A stretch of DNA of 64,000 nt from Flavobacteriales bacterium (lineage in GTDB: Bacteria > Bacteroidota > Bacteroidia > Flavobacteriales_D > Sanyastnellaceae), in assembly GCA_002863125.1 (NCBI GenBank), contig PKEB01000028.1, positions 24,238-88,237 of the forward strand, read 5' to 3'. The notes under the pieces were generated by a model. That model ran no database searches and was not told the origin of the DNA. It worked only from the letters and a program-made list of their open reading frames with translations. Numbering within the stretch: position 1 is the first letter of the stretch; each line of letters begins with the position of its first letter. The position numbers and the translations under genes are program-made. Below, piece by piece: positions 28,060-36,229 of the stretch.

Positions 28060-28890
28060 TCAGTTGTCGCCCAAAATCAACGGCAAGCCGTCTTTGGCAG
28101 AACCGATGACCACCACCTTTGTGTTTTGGCTATTGGCCAAAGCGGAGGTCGCTTCGATGCCTTTCCACTTGAGCAGCTCTTGGCTGATGCCACGGGAAAC
28201 GATTTCTTGGTAATCGCGGATGCCCTCGGCTTCGATGCGCATGCGCTCGGCTTCTTTGGCGGCTTTGTCAAGGCGGAATTCGTATTCAAGTGACTCTTGC
28301 TCTTGCTGGAGCTTGCGTTCGATGGCTTCTTCCAACTTACGCGGTAGGCGGATGTTGCGAATCAATACGTCGTTGAGCTGGAGGTAGTTTTCGCCGAGCT
28401 TTTCGCGCATGCGCTCATCGATTTCGGATTGGATCTCGTCGCGGCGTGTCGTGTTGAATTCTTCGGGGAGGTACTTGGCAATGACCTCACGTGAAACCGA
28501 GCGCATGGCCGGTACGACCACCTTCTCCTCGTAGTTCTTGCCGCGCTCAATTTCGAGCAGGCCGAGGTTTTTCAAGTCCGGTTGGTAGAACACGGTCATG
28601 TCCATTTCGATTTTCAGGAGGTTGGAGCTGAGCACTTCCAGTTTTTCCTGGCGCTCCTTCTGTCGGATCTCGTATTCATAGACCTTATTCCACGGGGCCT
28701 TGAAGTGGAAGCCGGAATTCATCGGCTGTTCTTCGGGGTCGATGCCGTCTCCGAAGGTGTGGAAGAGCAGACCGGCGTGTCCGGAAGGAATGGTGACGGT
28801 GAGGGATCCCCACAGGATGAGGATGGGACCGAAGGCCAAGGTCAAAATGAGGAGGCGTCGGGTCAGTTTGGGATTGGGTTGTTGTGCCAT
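28060..28890 (-). CDS. Prohibitin-family (SPFH/Band 7) membrane protein
   Basis: A 276-residue protein with one N-terminal transmembrane helix (about 13-33) and an SPFH domain (about 34-200), then an Ala/Glu-rich coiled coil (EFRLDKAAKEAERMRIEAEG). DVLIRNIRLPRKLEEAIERK is the prohibitin-type segment. Such proteins form ring scaffolds in the inner membrane and often associate with FtsH-type proteases; ftsH is about 6 kb away in this window, but a functional link is only inferred. It converges on rpmB across a bidirectional terminator. Confidence 0.88.
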   Translation of the reverse strand: MAQQPNPKLTRRLLILTLAFGPILILWGSLTVTIPSGHAGLLFHTFGDGIDPEEQPMNSGFHFKAPWNKVYEYEIRQKERQEKLEVLSSNLLKIEMDMTVFYQPDLKNLGLLEIERGKNYEEKVVVPAMRSVSREVIAKYLPEEFNTTRRDEIQSEIDERMREKLGENYLQLNDVLIRNIRLPRKLEEAIERKLQQEQESLEYEFRLDKAAKEAERMRIEAEGIRDYQEIVSRGISQELLKWKGIEATSALANSQNTKVVVIGSAKDGLPLILGDN

Positions 28891-28936
28891 GCCCCGAAAT
28901 TACGCAAGCCCCCGGGAGTGCCCAACCCAAAGGGCG

Positions 28937-31117
28937 TTAATATCCGAGGTTGCGGCGGCGAAGGATCCACTCAATGGTGAGCAGCGCGAGGGCCAGCAGC
29001 AACCAAAACCGCCAATCAATCGCATCCTTCAACAGGGTTTGTTCATGGCGAATCGGCGACGGGATGCCTTCGGAAGCCAGCGCGGCACCTGCTTTGGACG
29101 GCGCGGTTGCCGTCCAGTGACCGATGAACGTTCCGCCCGTGGCCTGCGAGACTTGTGCTAAGACGTCCAGGTCGGCTGCGGCGTGGGTGCGTTCGATTTG
29201 CGCGTCTTCGACGATGATCATTCCCGCATCGTCAAATACGGTGCCGTCCAACGTGCTCAGGGCCTCCCACCGGTACGTGCCGGCCGGCATGCGCCCCAAG
29301 TCTGCCGCGTATCCGCGTGTCGCCGGGAGCATGGTACGGGTGAAGACTTGGCCGGCGTCGTCGGTGAGTTTCAATTCAATGGTGGCATCGCGCATGGGCG
29401 TCCAGGCAGCGTCGAATGCCTGTCCTGAGAACTGCATGCGCTGGTCCGCACCGATGCGTTTTTCGGTTTGAACCACCAACCGTTTGCGTGTGTCTTCGGC
29501 AGCAAGGAATTGCACCTGTCGTTGAATGAAGGTGTCAAACTGCTCATGGCTTTGGGATTGGGCAAAATTGCGCATGCGCCAACGCCACAGGCCTTCTCCA
29601 ATGCTCAGGATTTGCTTGGAGCCGCTGGAAGCATCCCGCAACCCCCAAAATGCATCGTTGGTTTCGACATCCCCAAACTGCCGGTAGGCGAGGGTTGACC
29701 AGGCCGGCGACCACGTCACCTGCTCGAATGGTCCGAAAAAAGGAGGCCACTCGCGAACGACCTCAGCCAAGCCTTCGGGCCACTCCAAGGCGGAGAATGC
29801 CGGATTCAATCGGGCCCGGTGGGTCTGGGTCAAGTCACCCGACGCCGTCATCTGCACGCCCAAGTCGTTTTCGCCTTGGAGCGCTTCCCACGAGGATGCG
29901 TCAGCGGCCAGCCACCACACGGGCAGGTCGTTCATCGCCAGCAGTTTGGTCCACTGCATGCCGACCCAACGCTTGCCAAATAAGTTGTGGGCGATGACGA
30001 CATCGGCTTGGTTCAGCACGTCGGTCAGGTCGTTCGGATCACGCAAGGAAGCGATGTCAAAGGCCCGAACGTCATAGGACTCCAACGACTCCAGTGCCAT
30101 TCGGAGTGCGCCGAGATCGGGGTGCGCTGCCGCCCCGACGCACGCGATGATCCGTCGGCTTTCCAAGACATCGATGTAGAGCGTTCGTTGGTTGTTGCCG
30201 GTATCGTATTCGCCTTCGGTAGGGGCCACCCGCAGCGTATATTTCTGCAGTCCCGTCGCTTCGGCGGTGAGCATGAATTCCAACTTGGTGCGCTCGGAGG
30301 AGCCGGTGGTCCGCCAGGTTTCACTCGCGAAGATGCTGCCGTTGTGGATGACGTCCAGTTTTCCCGTTTGGCCTTCCATGCCTTGGGATTCCACGAATGC
30401 TTGCACCGGAAAGGCGTTTCCGAGGTAGGCCACGGCATTGTGGTTCACGGTATTGATCCACCGGTCACGCACGGCGGTGGTATCGCCCAATCCAACGGTC
30501 CACACCGGTAGGTTCGGCCATTGCACGCCGTAAACAGGTGAGGCACCGCGGTTGATGAGCCCATCGGATGCCAGAACGATGCCGGCCACATTGCGGTTTT
30601 CGATGCGAGGAGCGAGGGTGCGGATGGCCGCATTCAGGTTGGTCTGTGCGCCGTCCCAGCTGAAAGCAGAGTCACCTTCTACAATGGGCCGCAATTCGCC
30701 AGCAAAACCGTAGCGTTCCACTTCCAGCCCGCGTTGGCTCAGATCTTGGACCAAGGCGTCGGACCAGGCATTGAGTGTGTCGGCGGTTGTGGCATCGGTG
30801 CGTGCCAAGACGGAAGCGCTCTCATCGACGAGCACGATGGCGACGGGTTTTTCTTCGTCGTATGCCACCGATTGAATCAGCGGTTCCAACAGAAGAAACC
30901 CAATGATCCCGAGGGTGCAGAACCGCATCAAACCCAGGGCCCATCGTCCCCAACCGGGGAGGCCTTGACCGGTGGAGCGCTTGGCAATCCCCGCATTCCA
31001 TCCATACAGGCCAAGGGCGATGGCACCGGCCATGCCGATGACGGCAACCCATTGCCACGCTTCGGCCTCAATGATCCAATCCCTTGGGAGATCGATTTGA
31101 AACGGCAGGGACGGCAT
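28937..31117 (-). CDS. VWA-domain membrane protein
   Basis: A 726-residue protein anchored by two N-terminal helices (about 22-40, 59-80) and one C-terminal helix (about 702-719). Between them a von Willebrand A-like domain begins VAIVLVDESASV, where DxSxS is the metal-ion-dependent adhesion site; a second region near 330-400 resembles a class I amidotransferase-like (DUF4159/GATase) fold. Similar proteins in Bacteroidota are grouped with BatA-like aerotolerance proteins; their job is not established. It lies 8 bases downstream of fabG and is probably cotranscribed with it. Confidence 0.7.
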   Translation of the reverse strand: MPSLPFQIDLPRDWIIEAEAWQWVAVIGMAGAIALGLYGWNAGIAKRSTGQGLPGWGRWALGLMRFCTLGIIGFLLLEPLIQSVAYDEEKPVAIVLVDESASVLARTDATTADTLNAWSDALVQDLSQRGLEVERYGFAGELRPIVEGDSAFSWDGAQTNLNAAIRTLAPRIENRNVAGIVLASDGLINRGASPVYGVQWPNLPVWTVGLGDTTAVRDRWINTVNHNAVAYLGNAFPVQAFVESQGMEGQTGKLDVIHNGSIFASETWRTTGSSERTKLEFMLTAEATGLQKYTLRVAPTEGEYDTGNNQRTLYIDVLESRRIIACVGAAAHPDLGALRMALESLESYDVRAFDIASLRDPNDLTDVLNQADVVIAHNLFGKRWVGMQWTKLLAMNDLPVWWLAADASSWEALQGENDLGVQMTASGDLTQTHRARLNPAFSALEWPEGLAEVVREWPPFFGPFEQVTWSPAWSTLAYRQFGDVETNDAFWGLRDASSGSKQILSIGEGLWRWRMRNFAQSQSHEQFDTFIQRQVQFLAAEDTRKRLVVQTEKRIGADQRMQFSGQAFDAAWTPMRDATIELKLTDDAGQVFTRTMLPATRGYAADLGRMPAGTYRWEALSTLDGTVFDDAGMIIVEDAQIERTHAAADLDVLAQVSQATGGTFIGHWTATAPSKAGAALASEGIPSPIRHEQTLLKDAIDWRFWLLLALALLTIEWILRRRNLGY

Positions 31118-31125
31118 GCGGAGGC

Positions 31126-31872
31126 TTATGCCGTGATCATGCCGCCGTCAATGCAAATGGTCTGGCCCGTGATGTACGAGCTCATGTCACTTGCGAGGAA
31201 GGTGCACAGCTGGGCCACATCTTCGGGTTGGCCGCCACGCTTCAACGGAATGGCGTCGCGCCAGCCTTGTACGGTGGCCTCGTCCAAGGCGGCGGTCATC
31301 TCGGTTTCAATGAAACCGGGAGCGATGGCGTTGCAGCGGATGTTGCGTGAGCCCAATTCGAGGGCGACGGATTTTGTAAAGCCCAAGATGCCTGCTTTGG
31401 AAGCTGCATAATTCGCTTGGCCGGCGTTTCCTTGTACGCCCACCACGGAGCTAACATTGATGATGCTGCCGGCCCGGGCCTTGAGCATGGTGCGCATGAC
31501 GGCTTTTGTCAATGCAAAACACGACTTCAGGTTGACACTGATGACGCGGTCCCACTGCTCTTCGTTCATGCGCATCAACAGTGTGTCGTCGGTGATGCCG
31601 GCGTTGTTGACGACGATGTCAACGGTGCCAAAGGCCTCGACAACTTCGCTGACCAACGCTTCCGCTTGGTCCATTTCTGCGGCATCGGATTTAAAACCGC
31701 GAACGGTTCCGCCGTTTGACGTGAGCTCCGCTTCCAATGCGCGTGCTTTCTCCTCCGACGAACGGTAGGTGAAGGCCACCTTGGCGCCTTGGCTGACGAA
31801 TTCTTGTGCGATGGCCTTTCCAATTCCACGGGATGCGCCCGTGATGATCGCCACTTTTCCTTCTAGTAACAT
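31126..31872 (-). CDS. fabG: 3-oxoacyl-[acyl-carrier-protein] reductase
   Basis: A 248-residue short-chain dehydrogenase of the fatty-acid elongation cycle, reducing beta-ketoacyl-ACP with NADPH. GASRGIGKA (about 12-20) is the cofactor site, NNAG at about 89-92, and catalytic Ser, Tyr and Lys lie in NVSSVVG and YAASKAG (about 154-160). C-terminal ITGQTICIDGG is typical. The Fe-S gene lies 9 bases upstream in the same direction. Confidence 0.95.
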   Translation of the reverse strand: MLLEGKVAIITGASRGIGKAIAQEFVSQGAKVAFTYRSSEEKARALEAELTSNGGTVRGFKSDAAEMDQAEALVSEVVEAFGTVDIVVNNAGITDDTLLMRMNEEQWDRVISVNLKSCFALTKAVMRTMLKARAGSIINVSSVVGVQGNAGQANYAASKAGILGFTKSVALELGSRNIRCNAIAPGFIETEMTAALDEATVQGWRDAIPLKRGGQPEDVAQLCTFLASDMSSYITGQTICIDGGMITA

Positions 31873-31881
31873 GGGGTATGA

Positions 31882-32691
31882 TTAGGGGGTCGGTGCGTCG
31901 AGTAGGTCCGCTGCCTCAGCGATGAGTTCAGCGATGTCCTTGACGACGACGTTGGATTCTTGTTCTGCGTTTTTGACACCGTCGGTCATCATCGTGTTGC
32001 AAAACGGGCAACCGGTGGCGATGACTTCAGGTTGGGTCTCGAGGGCTTGGTCGGTGCGCGCGTGGTTCACCTCGCGGTCTCCTGACTCGGCTTCCTTGAA
32101 CATTTGCGCTCCGCCCGCTCCGCAGCACATGGCGTTCTGCTTGCAGCGGCGCATTTCGAGCAGTTCAGCGTCGAGTTTGGCGATGACCTCGCGCGGCGCC
32201 AAGTACTCTCCGTTCGAACGCCCGAGGTAGCACGGATCGTGGAAGGTGATGCGCCGACCTTTGAACGGGGTGTCGCCGCTCATGCGCAATTTGCCCGTTT
32301 CGATGAGCTCGCGGATGAACTGCGTGTGGTGGAGGACCTCATAGGTGCCGCCCAGTTCTGGGTATTCGTTCTTGAGGGCATTGAAGCAGTGGGGGCAACC
32401 GGTGATGATGCGCTTGATGCCGTATCCGTTGAGCGTGGCGATGTTTTGGGCCGCCTGCATCTGGTACAAGAACTCATTGCCCGCGCGTTTGGCCGGATCA
32501 CCGGTGCACGACTCTTCCTGGCCGAGCACCGCAAACGACGTTTCGGAGGCGTGGAGGATGCGCGCGATGGCTTTGGTAATGCGTTTGGCGCGGTCGTCAA
32601 AACTGCCCGCACAACCCACCCAGAAAAGCACATCGGGGGTTTGACCTGAGGCCGTCATTTCGGCCATCGTGGGGATGTGGAATGAACTCAT
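31882..32691 (-). CDS. (Fe-S)-binding protein with CCG domains (HdrB/GlpC-like subunit)
   Basis: A 269-residue soluble protein with cysteine-rich CCG domains: GCPHCFNALKNEYP (about 110-123) and CCGAGGAQMF (about 193-202), plus WVGCAGSFDD at the N-terminus and TGCPFCNTMM near 230. Such domains bind unusual Fe-S clusters in heterodisulfide-reductase-like and glycolate/glycerol oxidoreductases. Its membrane partner is the next gene upstream, 2 bases away. The pair probably passes electrons between quinone and an unknown thiol or flavoprotein partner. ATG 32691 preferred; ATG 32712 would overlap the upstream stop. Confidence 0.85.
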   Translation of the reverse strand: MSSFHIPTMAEMTASGQTPDVLFWVGCAGSFDDRAKRITKAIARILHASETSFAVLGQEESCTGDPAKRAGNEFLYQMQAAQNIATLNGYGIKRIITGCPHCFNALKNEYPELGGTYEVLHHTQFIRELIETGKLRMSGDTPFKGRRITFHDPCYLGRSNGEYLAPREVIAKLDAELLEMRRCKQNAMCCGAGGAQMFKEAESGDREVNHARTDQALETQPEVIATGCPFCNTMMTDGVKNAEQESNVVVKDIAELIAEAADLLDAPTP

Positions 32692-32693
32692 GG

Positions 32694-34013
32694 TTAAACT
32701 TCTTGGGTCCAATCGCCACGGCTTCCGGCTGGGAAGGCCCAGGGAGCGCCGTTGTTTTCAATGTTGTTGAACATGGACGTGATGGACTCGGGCGATTTGC
32801 TGTCCTCCATGATGAGGCTGCGCCGCATGTCCAAGATGATGCCCATCGGACTGATGTTGATGGGGCACGCTTCTACGCAGGCTTGGCAACTGGTGCAGGC
32901 CCAGAGTTCCTCTTCGGTGATCCAATCGCCCAACAGGGTTTTTCCATCGGGCTCCCATTTGCCGCCATTGGCCTTCCGCTGTTGGCCGATCTCTTCGATG
33001 CGGTCGCGGGTGGACATCATGATTTTGCGGGGGCTGAGCAACTTGCCGGTGTGGTTGGCCGGGCATTCGGAGGTGCACCGCCCGCATTCCGTGCACGTGT
33101 AGGCTTCGAGCAATTGCTTCCAAGTCAAATCCGGCGCGTCCTTCACCCCAAAGGGTGCAGGCGGCTCGTCCGACGGTGGGGCCGCCGCGAACGGGTCCGC
33201 GTTGGGGTCCATCATCAGGTCCACCTCCTTTTTGACCGCGGCCATGTTGTCCATCTGACCGGAAGGATTGAGGTTGGAGTAGTAGGTGTTGGGGAAGGCG
33301 AGGATGATGTGGAAATGCTTGGAGTAGGGGACGTACACGAGGAACGCCAATACCCCGGCGATGTGGAACCACCACATGCCGCGTTCAACCGCAACCACGC
33401 CTGCATCCGACAATCCACTATACAAGGGCATCAGCCACGAACTCACCGGGAACGAACCCGCCGTAACATAGTGCTCGAGCCCGCGCGATTGGGCGATGGC
33501 ATCCGCTGCATTCATGCTCAGGAAGGCGAACATGAGCAGCACTTCCACCACCAAAATGATGTTGGCGTCGAGGGACGGCCATCCTTTCAAATCGTTCGAG
33601 GCGAGGCGGGCAATGGCCATGCCGTTGCGGCGAACAAAAAATACAACGCACGCAAGGATGACCCCGGCGGCCAGCCATTCAAACGACGCGATGAGGAAAT
33701 CATATACCGGTCCGAGGAATGCAAATACGCGGTGGGTACCGAATAGTCCGTCGATGAGGATTTCTAGGATTTCGATGTTGATGATGACAAACCCGGCGTA
33801 AATCAGGATGTGCATGAAACCCGCCACGGGGCGCGTGGTCATTTTGCCCTGCCCCAATGCCACGCGGGCCATGGTTGCCCAACGTTCGCTCGTTCGGTCT
33901 GAACCGTCCCAGTGGGCGCCGGAATTGATGTTCCGGCGGATGACGCCAATGCGGCGAGCAAAAAAGAAAATGCCCGTAGACAAGAGCAGGAGGAAGAGCA
34001 ACTGACTGATCAT
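32694..34013 (-). CDS. Membrane-bound 4Fe-4S dicluster protein (HdrE/DsrM-HdrD-like)
   Basis: A 439-residue inner-membrane protein. Four to five transmembrane helices (about 4-20, 68-90, 105-128, 150-170, 205-230) resemble the cytochrome b-type NarI/HdrE fold; the C-terminal soluble part has two [4Fe-4S] motifs, CTECGRCTSECP (about 305) and CTSCQACVEACP (about 370). With the following CCG-domain gene it forms a two-subunit electron-transfer module common in Bacteroidota but of unproven function. It is in a run with mlaD and the amidase. Confidence 0.85.
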   Translation of the reverse strand: MISQLLFLLLLSTGIFFFARRIGVIRRNINSGAHWDGSDRTSERWATMARVALGQGKMTTRPVAGFMHILIYAGFVIINIEILEILIDGLFGTHRVFAFLGPVYDFLIASFEWLAAGVILACVVFFVRRNGMAIARLASNDLKGWPSLDANIILVVEVLLMFAFLSMNAADAIAQSRGLEHYVTAGSFPVSSWLMPLYSGLSDAGVVAVERGMWWFHIAGVLAFLVYVPYSKHFHIILAFPNTYYSNLNPSGQMDNMAAVKKEVDLMMDPNADPFAAAPPSDEPPAPFGVKDAPDLTWKQLLEAYTCTECGRCTSECPANHTGKLLSPRKIMMSTRDRIEEIGQQRKANGGKWEPDGKTLLGDWITEEELWACTSCQACVEACPINISPMGIILDMRRSLIMEDSKSPESITSMFNNIENNGAPWAFPAGSRGDWTQEV

Positions 34014-34022
34014 GGTCGGGAT

Positions 34023-35072
34023 TTATTCTTCTTCGGCAGTTCGCTTTTCGATTTCTTCATCGATGATTTTTCGCAGCGTGTGCAATTCTTTTTTGGAAAT
34101 GGCTTTCTCCTGCTTTTTGCCAAACACGGAAACCCGCACATAGCGCCAAGGGTTGAGGTAGAGGTCGTTAATGAGGTACTGCAGCTCCTGGTTGGTGGCC
34201 ATCAGTCCGCTGTGCAAGGAGTCGCTGTTGACCAATTGACCCAATGAGCCTTCGCCGTTGTTGATCTTGCGGGTGATTTCGTCGACGTGGGTGAGCGCGG
34301 AATTGGCGCGCTGAATGGTTTCGGCAAAATTCGAAGCCGCCAGCGAATCCGAGATGTCCGAGAAGTTCTCCATCACATTGGCGAGGTCGTCGTTGTGATT
34401 TTTGAGGTTAGCCGTTATCTGGTCGACGTTGGAGAAAATGCTTTTCAGCGTGGAGCGGTTCTCGGCCACCATGGCATCCAATTTCAGTGACGTCTGCTCG
34501 AGGCTTTCCACCGTGCGTTGGATGCTCTCAAAAGCCGTTGGCAATCCCAGCGTCGCGTCGGCTTCAAAGACAGCTTTGAGGTTTTCCAAGATATCATCCA
34601 CGCCGTCGATGAGCTGGTCGGTTTTGTTCTTGAGCGGAATCAATTCGATGCGAACGGCGTCCGCCAGGCCCACCTCCAAATCGCTCAACAGCGTGTCGCC
34701 TGGCTGTGCGGCTTCACTGCTCGTTCCGGCGATGAGGTTAATGGCCTTGGTGCCGAACAGGTCGCTTGAGATGATTTTGGCTGTGGCGTCCTTGGTCAGC
34801 AGCAAGGCGGATTCTTCGATGTCAAAACCGACCAACAACGAGCCATCCCCTTCATCGGTAAATTTCACTTGCGTGACCTGCCCCACCTTGAATCCGTTCA
34901 CCAATACCGGGTTGGACACCGCGAGTCCATCGATTTTCTCGTAGTGGGCGTAGTAGGTGTTGGAGGGCGAGAATGGGTTGAATCCTTTCAGGTAATTCAC
35001 GCCCAGCACCAGCAAGATCAGCCCTGCGATGACCAATGCTCCGATCCTGAATTCTTTGGAAACTCCTGTCAC
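34023..35072 (-). CDS. mlaD: MlaD-family (MCE domain) lipid transport protein
   Basis: A 349-residue protein with one N-terminal transmembrane helix (about 10-27) and an MCE domain (about 32-110, with HYEKIDGLAVSNPVLVNGFK, GTKAINL). A long coiled coil (about 145-290) follows. MCE proteins form hexameric tunnels moving phospholipids between inner and outer membrane, working with MlaE/F permease and ATPase; those are not adjacent. I chose GTG 35072, five bases after the amidase stop, since it gives the expected VTGVSKEFRIG start; the ATG at 35117 would overlap the amidase gene by 40 bases. Confidence 0.85.
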   Translation of the reverse strand: MTGVSKEFRIGALVIAGLILLVLGVNYLKGFNPFSPSNTYYAHYEKIDGLAVSNPVLVNGFKVGQVTQVKFTDEGDGSLLVGFDIEESALLLTKDATAKIISSDLFGTKAINLIAGTSSEAAQPGDTLLSDLEVGLADAVRIELIPLKNKTDQLIDGVDDILENLKAVFEADATLGLPTAFESIQRTVESLEQTSLKLDAMVAENRSTLKSIFSNVDQITANLKNHNDDLANVMENFSDISDSLAASNFAETIQRANSALTHVDEITRKINNGEGSLGQLVNSDSLHSGLMATNQELQYLINDLYLNPWRYVRVSVFGKKQEKAISKKELHTLRKIIDEEIEKRTAEEE

Positions 35073-35077
35073 GTGAA

Positions 35078-36229
35078 TCAATTTTTGGTGAGCGGTTTGA
35101 CGCCTTGTTCTTCCCACGTTTTGCCCTCAAACTTGACGACAAACGCATCCGGAAATCCTTGGTTTTGGATTTGGGACTTCTGAAGACTGGCTTCCACCGA
35201 GGAGTCATACGAACCCACCGCGTATTTGTAAAGACCGTTACGAATATACTCAACCACCGGTCCCACATGGGCAAGCCGTGAATCGTCTGTGGATAAGGGG
35301 TCTTGAGACGCCAAAATTTGGATGCGGTAGGTAGGGGAAGCCATAGGGGCATTGGGGTTGGGTGCCGCCGCCACCGGCTCGGCGGGTTCCTCAGGTGCAG
35401 GTTGCGGCGCCGGGGCAGGCTCGGGGGCTGCGGGACCCGGGTGGTGCTTCTCCTTGTAGGCTCGGAAGGCCCGCAAGAGTGCACTCGCCATCAATTCTTT
35501 TCCGTTTTGGGAGTTGAGGAAATCTTCTTCCTCGGGATTCGTGAGGAAGCCCAATTCGACCAATACCGAAGGCATGTTGGTGAAGCTGATGACGTAGTAT
35601 CCGGCTTGCTTTACCCCGCGGTCTCTGCGACCGACGCGATTGGAGAATTGATTTTGGATGAGGCTCCCCAGCTCGAGGCTTTGGTTGAGGTACACAGACT
35701 GCCTAAGGGCCAATGCGATGTAGGTGTCAGGATCATCTGGATTGAATCCGGCGTAGCGCGTCTCGTAGTCGTCTTCTTGGTAAATGGAGGCGTTTTCTTT
35801 CATCGCCACGCGGAGACTTTCTTCGGATTTGTGCATGCCCATGACGAATGTGCTCGAACCCCGGGCTTGGGGGTTGTCAAACGCATCGCAGTGAATACTG
35901 ATGAAGAGGTCGGCTTGGGTTTCATTGGCCAGCGCAACGCGTCGCTGTAAGGAGGGGTATTCATCCCGTTCCCGCGTCATGACAATTTTCACATCGGGAA
36001 ACCGTTCTTGGATGTACTTGCGCAGCAGCAATGCCACATCGAGTGTCACTTCTTTTTCCGTGGTTCGGTACCGCTTTGTGCCGAGGTTGCCGGGGTCAGC
36101 TCCCCCGTGTCCGGCATCGATCACCACGACCATGCTCGGCGGCACCGGAGCGAACGAAACCGATAGGAGAATGATGGCCGCCATGCCGCATAGCACCTTA
36201 CGTTTCGTTAGTTTTGACAGCCGTTTCAT
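35078..36229 (-). CDS. N-acetylmuramoyl-L-alanine amidase with SPOR-like domain
   Basis: A 383-residue exported peptidoglycan amidase (Amidase_3). Zinc ligands appear as DAGHGGADPG (His), TEKEVTLDVA (Glu) and ISIHCDAF (His), with the catalytic Glu in LVELGFLTN. A Pro/Ala/Glu linker (about 268-305) leads to a C-terminal SPOR-like domain (YRIQILASQDPLS ... KYAVGSYDS) that would target denuded glycans at the division site. The signal anchor is residues 10-32. ATG 36229 shares CATG with the lptD start on the other strand. mlaD follows after 5 bases. Confidence 0.9.
   Translation of the reverse strand: MKRLSKLTKRKVLCGMAAIILLSVSFAPVPPSMVVVIDAGHGGADPGNLGTKRYRTTEKEVTLDVALLLRKYIQERFPDVKIVMTRERDEYPSLQRRVALANETQADLFISIHCDAFDNPQARGSSTFVMGMHKSEESLRVAMKENASIYQEDDYETRYAGFNPDDPDTYIALALRQSVYLNQSLELGSLIQNQFSNRVGRRDRGVKQAGYYVISFTNMPSVLVELGFLTNPEEEDFLNSQNGKELMASALLRAFRAYKEKHHPGPAAPEPAPAPQPAPEEPAEPVAAAPNPNAPMASPTYRIQILASQDPLSTDDSRLAHVGPVVEYIRNGLYKYAVGSYDSSVEASLQKSQIQNQGFPDAFVVKFEGKTWEEQGVKPLTKN

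Noticed and set aside
27977..28060. Search for rpmG (bL33) or DUF4295 after rpmB
   Set aside because: Only a terminator and the 3' end of the SPFH gene are present; no ORF fits.
32682..33746. 354-codon plus-strand ORF antisense to the Fe-S membrane protein
   Set aside because: Shadow ORF; the opposite frame has intact 4Fe-4S motifs and transmembrane helices.
35901..36227. In-frame 109-residue extension of the LptD ORF
   Set aside because: It is entirely antisense to the amidase coding region and lacks a signal peptide; ATG 36228 gives one.
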